Source: Paenibacillus lutimineralis (GTDB lineage: Bacteria > Bacillota > Bacilli > Paenibacillales > Paenibacillaceae). Taken from it: 64,000 nucleotides of DNA. Positions 26,273 to 34,086 of this stretch are shown here, in pieces; position 1 is the stretch's first letter, and each line of letters opens with the position of its first letter. The DNA is taken from assembly GCF_003991425.1 (NCBI RefSeq), contig NZ_CP034346.1:2207501-2271500 (forward strand), in the 5' to 3' direction. Made by a program: the position numbers and the translations under genes. The notes below the pieces were generated by a model that had not been told where the DNA came from, did no database searches, and saw nothing but the letters and a program-made list of their open reading frames with translations.

Positions 26273-26968
26273 ATGTCGAAATCCATTGTAGAAAAGCTGA
26301 ATCTGCATAAGTACGATCGGGTTGCGGTGTTGAATAAACCGGAAGACACGGAGTATTTGGAGGAGTTAAGCGGTTATGATACAGTGCTTGAGGATCAATC
26401 ATATGATCTTATATTCGCATTTGTATTAGAAATGAAGTCGCTGCAGGAACTAGTTACCCACGTGATTGAACATCAGAATCTCCGTAGCGGAGGTTATCTC
26501 TTTGTTGCTTATCCCAAGAAAGGCAATAAGGTCTATCCGACATACATTCATCGGGATGATCTGTTCCCAAGCCTTGGCAGTGATGAGGAGGGGTATATCG
26601 GGACAAGCACGATAAAATTCGCCCGGATGGTGGGGCTGGATGACGTCTTTACCGTCGTTGGATTTAAAGAGGATGCTAAAGGAAAATACAAGAGCAAGAG
26701 CAAGGGCAGCCCATCCGCAAAATCAAGTCAGCGAGTGGACGACTACATCGCATTCATCCCTAACGTGGAAAAGGACCTGAAGGATACCCCGGAGCTGCTA
26801 AGCTTCTATCGTTCGCTAACTCCGGGATACCGTAAAGATTGGGCACGTTATGTCTACAGTGCGAAACAGGAAGAGACGGTGGCGAAGCGCCGCGTGGAGA
26901 TGAAGATGATCCTTCAGGCTGGTTACAAGACCCGCGAGCTATACCGCCAATCCCAAGCCCAATCTTGA
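26273..26968 (+). CDS. YdeI/OmdA-type domain protein
   Basis: 231 residues. The C-terminal part (about 170-225, FYRSLTPGYRKDWARYV, KQEETVAKRRVEMKMIL) matches the OmdA/YdeI (bacteriocin-protection) helical domain. The N-terminal 130 residues look like a methyltransferase-less alpha/beta domain (DLIFAFVLEMKSLQELV, GGYLFVAYPKKGNK) joined by a Lys/Ser-rich linker. Role unknown. Upstream there is TGTACA-C-TGTACA (26234-26246), a possible operator. Convergent with the next gene with only 20 bp between. Confidence 0.72.
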   Translation: MSKSIVEKLNLHKYDRVAVLNKPEDTEYLEELSGYDTVLEDQSYDLIFAFVLEMKSLQELVTHVIEHQNLRSGGYLFVAYPKKGNKVYPTYIHRDDLFPSLGSDEEGYIGTSTIKFARMVGLDDVFTVVGFKEDAKGKYKSKSKGSPSAKSSQRVDDYIAFIPNVEKDLKDTPELLSFYRSLTPGYRKDWARYVYSAKQEETVAKRRVEMKMILQAGYKTRELYRQSQAQS

Positions 26969-26988
26969 TTCTGTTATGAACCTGCTGC

Positions 26989-27513
26989 CTAGGCTGTATA
27001 GATTAACGAGACAAATTGCCCCATTTGCTCTATATGCTTTAAACGAAGAGTGCTTGGGACCGTTCCCTGGGGAAACAGCGGGATGCCTTCTCCGAGGATC
27101 TTTGGGGTAACGGTAATATAGAGTTCATCCAGTAAACCAGCTTCCAAGAAGGCCGCAACAAGCTGTCCGCCGCCGACAAGCCAGACATCGCCTTCCGAAT
27201 CGGCTTTTAAGCGTGGGATCAGAGTGTCTAAGGCCTCATTCGTAAATGTTACGTGTGGGGCCGGAGGTTGCTCCGTCCTGGACAGGACATAACATGGTTT
27301 ATCTGCATATGGGAACTCATCGGACAGCTTGAGTACTTCGTCATACGTAAGCCGCCCCATTACCACCGTACCTACTGTACTGTAAAATTCGTTATACCCA
27401 TTATCACCTCCGTCTCCTTCCACATCAAACAGCCAATCGACGGCACCGTCATTTCTGGCAATATAACCATCCAAGCTCACCGCGATGTATAACACGACTT
27501 TATTGTTTTTCAT
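26989..27513 (-). CDS. Dihydrofolate reductase-like (RibD C-terminal) reductase
   Basis: 174 residues of the YyaP/YwjB type: VVLYIAVSLDGYIARNDGAVDWL, GTVVMGRLTYDE, GDVWLVGGGQLVAAFLEAGLLDEL and ITVTPKILGEGIPLF. Likely NADPH-dependent reductase with unknown substrate; members are often stand-alone and not the essential DHFR. AAAGGAGCG precedes the ATG. Divergent from a WYL regulator with 73 bp between, so that regulator probably controls it. Confidence 0.88.
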   Translation of the reverse strand: MKNNKVVLYIAVSLDGYIARNDGAVDWLFDVEGDGGDNGYNEFYSTVGTVVMGRLTYDEVLKLSDEFPYADKPCYVLSRTEQPPAPHVTFTNEALDTLIPRLKADSEGDVWLVGGGQLVAAFLEAGLLDELYITVTPKILGEGIPLFPQGTVPSTLRLKHIEQMGQFVSLIYTA

Positions 27514-27586
27514 TTGCTATCGCTCCTTTCTATGGACTATGTTACATTATAATTATGACAAAACTTGACGTAATTAGGTGAGGCGA

Positions 27587-28498
27587 ATGAATCAACGCAG
27601 ACTAATGATTATGCGTCTATTGGACGCCAGAAAGAAATTTACAGCTCGTGAACTGGCTGAACGATTTGACGTATCAGTCCGAACCATTCAGCGGGATCTC
27701 GATTATTTACAGCAACTGGGCTTTCCCTTATACACCGAGGTGGGTGCCAACGGCGGCTATCGGGTTCTGCCGAACCGGATTTTGCCACCTTTGCAGCTTA
27801 CCGAGCATGAAGCGTTCGGCCTGTTCATGATGATGGAATATTTGCAGCAGGTTCCTGACTTTCCTTACGGTTCCATTCGCGAACAGCTGTCTGATCACTA
27901 TTTCTCCAGCTTGCCAAGTGATGTCCAGGATCGGATTACCAGAATGAGTCAGCATATTGCTTTTTTACAAAATCACTCCAAGCAACCGGAAGCCCTGACA
28001 ACACAGATCATCCATGCGGCTATGGAGAAAAAACAGATTAAATTCACTTACGCATCACGCAGCGGGCTGAAGGAAATAGAGGTTTACCCAATTGGCATTT
28101 ATTACGAGCATGGCTACTGGTATATGCCGGCTCAGAAGCGTGAGCGGGTGCTGTTATACCGGCTTGACCGAATGCAGAGCTTGGCAATCCTCCACCAAAC
28201 GGATACTTCTGTCCCAACACTGAAGGAATGGCTAATCTCAACCGATGATAGGGAGAAGATAGAAGTGACGGTGCGGTTTACCGATTTCGGGGCAAGGCTG
28301 GCCCAATCAGATATTCTTTTCAAGTTGATGAAGGATTATGAGTGGAGGGGATCGGTTCCACCGGAGGAATTCCCGTTCATGGCTCGTAGGCTGCTCGCTT
28401 ACGGTCCCGAAGCGGAGGTTGTCCAGCCAAAAGAATTACGGGAGCTTGTGGGGGAATTACTGGAGAGTAGCTTAGCCCCATATCGGCAGGATTTCTGA
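27587..28498 (+). CDS. HTH/WYL-domain transcriptional regulator (YafY type)
   Basis: 303 residues: winged HTH (1-60, FTARELAERFDVSVRTIQRDLDYL), WYL domain (about 140-215, FTYASRSGLKEIEVYPIGIYYEHGYWYMPA with R-x-YRLDRM), and C-terminal extension. WYL domains commonly sense nucleotides or nucleic acid. AGGTGAGG before the ATG at 27587 decides the start; the GTG at 27578 lies inside that site. Confidence 0.9.
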   Translation: MNQRRLMIMRLLDARKKFTARELAERFDVSVRTIQRDLDYLQQLGFPLYTEVGANGGYRVLPNRILPPLQLTEHEAFGLFMMMEYLQQVPDFPYGSIREQLSDHYFSSLPSDVQDRITRMSQHIAFLQNHSKQPEALTTQIIHAAMEKKQIKFTYASRSGLKEIEVYPIGIYYEHGYWYMPAQKRERVLLYRLDRMQSLAILHQTDTSVPTLKEWLISTDDREKIEVTVRFTDFGARLAQSDILFKLMKDYEWRGSVPPEEFPFMARRLLAYGPEAEVVQPKELRELVGELLESSLAPYRQDF

Positions 28499-28525
28499 AG
28501 CTCTGAATGGTCTATTGCACAAAAG

Positions 28526-28562
28526 AACCGTCCGGCGTATAAACACCGGACGGTTCCGTTTA
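28526..28562. terminator. Bidirectional terminator between the WYL gene and the CofE-like gene
   Basis: Perfect GAACCGTCCGG/CCGGACGGTTC stem with a 10-nt loop and T-rich sequence on both sides. Confidence 0.8.
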
Positions 28563-29753
28563 TTATTTCGTGTAATTGTCGAAATAGCCTTGAATATAGA
28601 TGACAGGCGTACCTTTGTCGCCGCTGCCTGAGGTCAGGTCGGACAGGGAACCGATCAGGTCGGTAAGCTTTCTTGGCGTGGTGCCTTGCGATTCCATGGC
28701 TCCAACAAGATCGGATTCTTTATTGTTAATGTACTCGGCGATCGCTTGCTGCAGTTCTTCCCCTCTCAGATGAGAGAAGTTATTATCGGCCAAGTACTTC
28801 AATTTAACTTCGTTCGGCGTTCCGTCCAGACCCGCAGTGTAAGCTGGGGATACAACCGGATCGGCAAGCTCCCAGATCTTGCCTACAGGATCTTTAAAGG
28901 CACCGTCTCCATAGACCATAACCTCTACCTGTTTCCCGGTCTTGTCTTTGAGTACGGATTGAATCTTATCTACAATGGGCTGACAGTTACGCGGGAAAAG
29001 CTTCACGCTGCTCTCGGTGGATTTATTGGAGCCAAGCAAGCCGTAAGACTCATTAAACCCGCTGCCGTCCACAGATTCTGCTAGGATATTGTCCAGGCTG
29101 AAGACTTTCTCAGCACCATTTGCTTTTAGGATCCGCTTCGTTCTAAATCTTGTGTGAATATCGCAAGTCAAGACGCTCTTCGTGTAATTCAGAATCGTCT
29201 TCGGATTATTCGAGAAGACAACTTCACATTCAATGCCGTATTCTTCAATCAGCGATTTATAATAGTCGATGTAATCCACACCGGTAAATGTATGCTTGTT
29301 ATATCCGAAATGTTCGCGGAATTGCTGTTCGGTTAGAACATCCGTCCATGGATTGACTCCTTTTTCATCGAGCAGGTCCAGATCGACCAGGTGATTGCCC
29401 ACTTCGTCAGAAGGGTAGCTAAGCATCAATACGACTTTCTTGGCGCCTTTGGCAATGCCCCGTAGACAGATGGCAAAGCGATTACGGCTTAGAATGGGGA
29501 AGATAACTCCGATCGTATCATCTCCAAATTTAGCGTTAACGTCCTTCGCGATATGATCGATTGTCGCATAATTGCCTTGGGCACGCGCTACAATCGATTC
29601 AGTGATCGTCACGATATCTTTATCGCTAATGTCAAAGCCTTCGATTTCGGAAGCCTTCAGTACGCTGTCCACGACGATATCTTCAATGCTGTCTCCCTGA
29701 TTGATGATCGGGCAGCGCAGTCCTCTAACCACAGTTCCTACTACTCTTTCCAA
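28563..29753 (-). CDS. CofE-like (coenzyme F420-0:L-glutamate ligase family) protein
   Basis: 396 residues. The N-terminal half has the CofE pattern (GLRCPIINQGDSIEDIV, DISDKDIVTITESIVARAQG) and later DGAFKDPVGKIWELADPV. Genuine CofE adds glutamate to F420-0, but no other F420 gene is visible here and these organisms are not known F420 producers, so the substrate is probably different. Start is TTG at 29753 with AAGGAG 8 nt upstream. Upstream is a dispersed element and a divergent LysR gene that could regulate it. Family call is fairly sure; function is open. Confidence 0.75.
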   Translation of the reverse strand: MERVVGTVVRGLRCPIINQGDSIEDIVVDSVLKASEIEGFDISDKDIVTITESIVARAQGNYATIDHIAKDVNAKFGDDTIGVIFPILSRNRFAICLRGIAKGAKKVVLMLSYPSDEVGNHLVDLDLLDEKGVNPWTDVLTEQQFREHFGYNKHTFTGVDYIDYYKSLIEEYGIECEVVFSNNPKTILNYTKSVLTCDIHTRFRTKRILKANGAEKVFSLDNILAESVDGSGFNESYGLLGSNKSTESSVKLFPRNCQPIVDKIQSVLKDKTGKQVEVMVYGDGAFKDPVGKIWELADPVVSPAYTAGLDGTPNEVKLKYLADNNFSHLRGEELQQAIAEYINNKESDLVGAMESQGTTPRKLTDLIGSLSDLTSGSGDKGTPVIYIQGYFDNYTK

Positions 29754-29783
29754 TAGTATCGCTCCTTGTAAGCTATATTAGAA

Positions 29784-29954
29784 GTAGTTCAAAAAGTCCT
29801 CTTTTGATCACGAAATAAATCAGGAAGCTTACCCGGCATCGAATCTTGAATTCACCCGGGCCTTCCGGTGCTCACGTACCCACTACGTACGCTCCGCTCC
29901 TCAGACCCTAGCTTCATCCAACCTTCTCGGTGCTGAAAACCGGACTTTTTGAAC
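29784..29954 (-). repeat. Dispersed TIR element, copy B
   Basis: Reverse orientation to copy A: GTAGTTCAAAAAGTC at 29784 through GACTTTTTGAAC at 29954. The interior has TTTTGATCACG, CATCGAATCTTGAATTC, GGGCCTTCCGGTGCTCACG and ACCTTCTCGGTGCTGAAAAC. It lies between the divergent CofE-like and LysR genes. Confidence 0.8.
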
Positions 29955-30009
29955 TTGCACTATAAGTTGAATCCCATATTCAGCTCATATAGTGATGTCC
30001 TCTATATGT

Positions 30010-30045
30010 AGAGGTTGTTCAAAAATTCGCAATCTTTTTGAACCT
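30010..30045. repeat. Terminus-only mini version of the dispersed element
   Basis: AGAGGTTGTTCAAAAA, a few bases, then TCTTTTTGAACCTAC: both termini joined with almost no interior, as expected for an internal deletion derivative or the original palindromic unit. Confidence 0.55.
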
Positions 30046-30120
30046 ACACTTGTAATATACAATGTAATAGTGATATAAGTAAAATTAATATATCGAATGT
30101 CGGGTATAAGGGATGGTTAT

Positions 30121-31011
30121 ATGTCGAGCAAGCTGGATTTATATAAAATATTTTGCAAAGTCGGAAAAAGCGAGAGTTTCTCAAAAGCAGCCAGAGATTT
30201 GTACATGACACAGCCGGCGGTTAGCCAGGCGATTATGCAATTAGAGAGCGAGTTAGACATTCGCTTGTTCAATAGAACGCCCAAAGGGGTGTCTTTAACT
30301 AATGAGGGCAGTCTGCTGTTTGAATATGTGAACTCGGCGATCAATTTGATTCAGGCCGGGGAAGAGAAAATCCAGGATTTCAAGAATTTGACGATAGGCG
30401 AATTGAAGGTTGGTGTCGGGGACACGATCTCCCGTTATTTTCTGCTTCCGAAGCTGGAGACTTTTCATAGTCAATATCCCAATATTAAATTTAAAATTGT
30501 GAACGGGACAACTCAGGAGCTATGCTCGATCTTAAAATCTGGCGAGGTTGATATCGCGGTCTGCAACTTTCCGCTTGCGGATTCAACGCTGGAGCTCCGG
30601 CCTTGCTTCAACATCCATGATATATTTGTGTGTGGGGAGAAGTATCGGCAGCTTCTGTCCGGTCCGGTGAGCCTGGAGGAAGTTGTAAAGCAGCCGTTGA
30701 TATTGCTTGAGAAAAATTCCAATTCCAGACGATATGTGGAGGAGTACATTCGGTCTAAGGGGATTCAGATTGCCCCGGAGTTTGAACTTGGTTCCCATGA
30801 CCTTCTGCTTGAATTCGCCAGGATCAATCTAGGAATCGCCTGTGTGACGAAGGAATTCTCCCAAGAGTACTTGAAGAAGGGGATCCTGTATGAGGTGCCG
30901 TTAAGCGAAGTGATTCCTCGCAGAAGTATCGGGGTATGTTCATTAAAAGGTGTGCCTTTATCGATTGCTGCCAAGAAATTCGTAGAAATTATCGAGGATC
31001 AACAGTTCTGA
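30121..31011 (+). CDS. LysR family transcriptional regulator
   Basis: 296 residues with HTH (LDLYKIFCKVGKSESFSKAA, MTQPAVSQAIMQLESELD) and a substrate-binding-like effector domain. AAGGGATGG is 5 nt before the ATG at 30121; the upstream in-frame ATG at 30097 lacks a site. Divergent from the CofE-like ligase, the likeliest target. The frame stays open after its stop, into a gene fragment. Confidence 0.9.
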   Translation: MSSKLDLYKIFCKVGKSESFSKAARDLYMTQPAVSQAIMQLESELDIRLFNRTPKGVSLTNEGSLLFEYVNSAINLIQAGEEKIQDFKNLTIGELKVGVGDTISRYFLLPKLETFHSQYPNIKFKIVNGTTQELCSILKSGEVDIAVCNFPLADSTLELRPCFNIHDIFVCGEKYRQLLSGPVSLEEVVKQPLILLEKNSNSRRYVEEYIRSKGIQIAPEFELGSHDLLLEFARINLGIACVTKEFSQEYLKKGILYEVPLSEVIPRRSIGVCSLKGVPLSIAAKKFVEIIEDQQF

Positions 31012-31161
31012 TCGAAGCAGACCGATCCGGTCGGCTTCGAGAAGGAGATCGTCTTAAAGGCGATGGATGAATTCATTAAATATCGTCAGGATAATGGCTA
31101 TGATAAATTGGTGGAAGAGAGAAACAAACAAATCGAGGCTAACGAGAAGAAGCTGGACTAA
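31012..31161 (+). pseudogene. Orphan C-terminal gene fragment
   Basis: After the LysR TGA the same frame stays open for 49 sense codons to TAA (KQTDPVGFEKEIVLKAMDEF followed by YRQDNGYDKLVEERNKQIE). It has no ribosome site and reads like the helical tail of a longer protein, perhaps an extracellular solute-binding lipoprotein. A strong terminator follows directly. Probably the end of a gene whose front was deleted when LysR was joined. Identity uncertain. Confidence 0.5.
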
Positions 31162-31179
31162 TCTGGATTAAATAATATA

Positions 31180-31216
31180 AGAAGAGGACTCTCTATTGAG
31201 GGTCCTCTTCTTGTGT
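31180..31216 (+). terminator. Intrinsic terminator after LysR and fragment
   Basis: AAGAAGAGGAC/GTCCTCTTCTT stem with a 12-nt loop, followed by GTGTACG; short T tract within the stem end. Confidence 0.65.
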
Positions 31217-31230
31217 ACGCCTCAGTGTAG

Positions 31231-31341
31231 TTTAATTGCAGAAAGTACAGTTAAATGATTGGCAGTCTCTGTCAGTGGCGATGTAGTTGTAAATATATGA
31301 TCTGCTTTTTTACGTTTTTAAGTGTGTTTTATGCACTTATT
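31231..31341. repeat. Degenerate dyad units related to the quartet arrays
   Basis: TTTAATTGC-N5-GTACAGTTA at 31231 and TAAGTGTGT-N5-GCACTTATT at 31319 are 23-bp dyads like those at 46198-46383; a weaker one may lie near 31283. The regular 50/60/50 spacing is lost. Confidence 0.45.
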
Positions 31342-31390
31342 TTACTTGGGCTCGCTGGGCTAATTGTAAATTCGAAAGGAAACTAGCAGG

Positions 31391-33178
31391 TTAATTTCTC
31401 ACCACATTAGGCATCTTCTTGATCATGTGCTCATCCGGAGTAACGAACAGAGTCTTCTGATGATCATAGATCACAAATCCTGGCTTAGCCCCGCTTGGCT
31501 TGCGAACATGGCGGATCAGCGTGTAGTCGACCGGTACACTGCTGGATTGCTTAGCCTGGCTGTAGTATGCAGATAATTGCGCCGCTTCGTTAAGCGTCGC
31601 TTCACCGTAGGAGTTACTGCGGATCAGCACGTGCGAGCCGGGGATATCCTTCGTATGCAGCCATGTATCGTTCGCATTGCCGACCCGGTTCGTTACGTAG
31701 TCATTCTGCAGATTGTTCTTGCCTACGTAGATTTCAATTCCTTCGGAAGAAGTATAGACATGCAGTGTCGGCTTGTCGTTTTTCTTCTTCTTTTTCATCT
31801 TCTTGCTCCGATCGCGCAGATATCCTTGCTGTACCAGCTCTTCGCGAATTTCGTCAATATCGTCGAGTGTCGCGTGGGAGAGCTGCTGTAGCAGCTGCTC
31901 CATATAGCTGATCTCCTCGCGGGTAATCTTCATTTGTTCATCGATGACCGTCAGACTGTTCTTGTATTTATTATATTTCTTAAAATAACGCTGGGCATTC
32001 TCCGATGGCGTCAGCAGTGGATCGAGATCAATCGTCACGGTTGCCTGGTTCTCATCGTAGTAGTTGATCAATTCTACGGCTTTGTCTCCCTTATGCATCA
32101 GGTGCAGGGAGGAGAACAGCAACTCGCCCCTAACGCGGTATTGTTCGGCATCTCCGGCTTCGGCCAAGTCCTCTTCCAGCTTGGACATTTTCTTAATATT
32201 TTTGCTTAGTTCATTGTGCAGGAAGCGCAGCAGATCGCTGGTCTTCTGCTTCACCGTATCTCTTAACGCCTTGTCGCCGTAGTATTCTTCCATGCAGTCG
32301 CTAATGGAATCATAGGTGCGCAGATTACTCTGGATCAGCGTGAGCTTCACGGCAGAGAATACACTCTTCCCTTTGGCATTCTCGCCGGTAACCGGTTCAT
32401 AGTGATGCTCGCGAATTTGCGCCATCAGGTCGGCGAAAGAGCTCCAGAGTGCAGTCGCTTTACCCATTGTCATCTCGTGAGAAGCATTGTTATCTGCGGC
32501 TACTCCTGCAGAGTCTTCCTCTGCCTTGCTTGCCCTCAGACATATCTCCTCAGCGATAAGTGGGCTAAGTCCACTAAAGGTGGATACAAGCCAGCTCTTA
32601 TCCGAGGTCCCGATCTCAGCCTGCTGATAGGCATCCATGAATTGCTCCTTCACAATCTCAAGCGGATGCAGCTTATTCTGCTGCGGAGGCTCTGTATAAG
32701 CGAATCCGGGCATGACGATCCGGTAGCTGCTGATTGCCGGGGTTACATGGTGAATTCCGTCCAGCTGTGTTCCCGATGCGGGATCGAGCAGAATAATGTT
32801 GCTGTGCCGTCCCATTAATTCAATGATGATGCGCTTCAAGGATTCATCCCCAAGCTCATCGCGTTGCCGAATGTCGATATGGATTATCCGTTCCATTTCT
32901 TGCTGGGTAACGGCTTCGATGACGCCGCTCTCACAATGCTTGCGTAGTAGCATGCAGAACATCGGAGCTTCCAGCGGATTGGGGAAGGATTGCTCGGTCA
33001 TTTGCACCCGGGGATATGTCGGGTTGGCCGAGAGCAGCAGGCGCCGGTTGCCTCCTCTTGAGCGCAATTGAATAATAATGTCGTTATCCGTAGGCTGATG
33101 TATTTTATTGATGCGTCCACCTACACAAATCTGTAGTTCGTGAACGATGGAGTGCGTTACGATTCCGTCAAGTGCCAT
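31391..33178 (-). CDS. rqcH: RqcH / NFACT family ribosome quality control protein
   Basis: 595 residues, homologue of B. subtilis RqcH (YloA, once called fibronectin-binding protein FbpA). On obstructed 50S subunits it recruits tRNA-Ala and adds C-terminal alanine tails that mark nascent chains for degradation. NFACT-N is at 1-185 with the critical Asp-Arg in IDIRQRDELGDE and ELMGRHSNIILLD. A coiled-coil middle spans about 290-430. The C-terminal NFACT-R has DTWLHTKDIPGSHVLIR. CAGGAGAT is 10 nt before the ATG. In B. subtilis it is co-oriented with yloB; here it is inverted and flanked by repeats. Confidence 0.93.
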   Translation of the reverse strand: MALDGIVTHSIVHELQICVGGRINKIHQPTDNDIIIQLRSRGGNRRLLLSANPTYPRVQMTEQSFPNPLEAPMFCMLLRKHCESGVIEAVTQQEMERIIHIDIRQRDELGDESLKRIIIELMGRHSNIILLDPASGTQLDGIHHVTPAISSYRIVMPGFAYTEPPQQNKLHPLEIVKEQFMDAYQQAEIGTSDKSWLVSTFSGLSPLIAEEICLRASKAEEDSAGVAADNNASHEMTMGKATALWSSFADLMAQIREHHYEPVTGENAKGKSVFSAVKLTLIQSNLRTYDSISDCMEEYYGDKALRDTVKQKTSDLLRFLHNELSKNIKKMSKLEEDLAEAGDAEQYRVRGELLFSSLHLMHKGDKAVELINYYDENQATVTIDLDPLLTPSENAQRYFKKYNKYKNSLTVIDEQMKITREEISYMEQLLQQLSHATLDDIDEIREELVQQGYLRDRSKKMKKKKKNDKPTLHVYTSSEGIEIYVGKNNLQNDYVTNRVGNANDTWLHTKDIPGSHVLIRSNSYGEATLNEAAQLSAYYSQAKQSSSVPVDYTLIRHVRKPSGAKPGFVIYDHQKTLFVTPDEHMIKKMPNVVRN

Positions 33179-33202
33179 ACCATGTAATCTCCTGTCTAAT
33201 AA

Positions 33203-33373
33203 GGTAGTTCAAAAAGTCACTTTTGATCCCGAGGTAACTCAGGGAAGAGTACTCGCCATCGAATCTTGAATTCAGCCGGGCCTTCCGGTGCTCACGTACA
33301 AACTACGTACGCTCCGCTCCTCATGCCCTAGCTTCATCCAACCTTCTTGGTGCTGAAAACTGACTTTTTGAAC
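33203..33373 (-). repeat. Dispersed TIR element, copy C (first of a triple tandem)
   Basis: GGTAGTTCAAAAAGTC to GACTTTTTGAAC. Interior nearly the same as copy B (CATCGAATCTTGAATTCAGC, GGCCTTCCGGTGCTCACG, TTGGTGCTGAAAACTGAC). Separated from copy D by ATTCATCTAAATAG. Confidence 0.8.
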
Positions 33374-33387
33374 ATTCATCTAAATAG

Positions 33388-33597
33388 GTAGTTCAAAAAG
33401 TCACTTTTGATCCCGAGGTAACTCTAAGGAGTATATTCGACATCGAATCTTGAATTCAGCCGGGACTAAGTAGATGCTTACGAAGTCATGTTTCCTCCAG
33501 AAACATCTCAGGTGCGCACGTACAAACTACGTATGCTCCGCTCCTCATGCCCTAGCTTCATCCAACCTTCTTGGTGCTGAAAACTGACTTTTTGAAC
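33388..33597 (-). repeat. Dispersed TIR element, copy D with extra hairpin module
   Basis: Same termini as copy C, but the CCTTCCGG segment is replaced by about 50 bp containing ATGTTTC-CTCCA-GAAACAT, a perfect small hairpin also found in copy F (46480-46535). The 3' third is almost identical to copy C. Confidence 0.8.
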
Positions 33598-33611
33598 ATT
33601 CATCTAAATAG

Positions 33612-33920
33612 GTAGTTCAAAAAGTCACTTTTGATCCCCGGTGTAACTCTAAGAAGTATATTCGACATCGAATCTTGAATCCAGCCGGGCCTTCCTCTAA
33701 CGAAACAGGGTATCGCTATTTGAGCCCAAAAGGGCTGTCAAAAATTTTAACGAAACAGGGTATCGTTATTGAAGCAAATTAAGGGCTTAACGTCTGAATT
33801 TTCCCAGAATAACGATATGGTGTTTCGTTAGATTTTATTTGCCGCTGTTTTTGCGGAAATAGCGATCCGTAGTTTCGTTAGACGGATACGTTCAACGCTG
33901 AAAAATCGACTTTTCTGAAC
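33612..33920 (-). repeat. Dispersed TIR element, copy E, with array A2 replacing its centre
   Basis: The left half (GTAGTTCAAAAAGTCAC through CAGCCGGGCCTTCC) matches copies C and D. The sequence then becomes quartet array A2, and the right end resumes at GCTGAAAAATCGACTTTTC and TGAAC (33895-33920). Confidence 0.7.
33698..33880. repeat. Quartet dyad array A2
   Basis: Units at 33698, 33748, 33808 and 33858, the same 50/60/50 spacing and total 183 bp as A1. The first two read TAACGAAAC-AGGGT-ATCG(T/C)TATT, the last two AATA(A/G)CGAT-N5-GTTTCGTTA. The reverse complement aligns with A1 along its whole length, including the spacers. Confidence 0.8.
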
Positions 33921-34086
33921 ATATCCTTATTTCTTCAATTTCTTGCTCCTCTCTATGATGCCATAACTGCAGCAAAAACTTAAGAGCTTCTTCTGTGATA
34001 ATTTGGGACTGGCCGGAATACATTTACCCTAGGTGGAAAAGCCTCACGCTGTTATCGCACTAAATACGGGAGGGGAAAAAAGGAGA

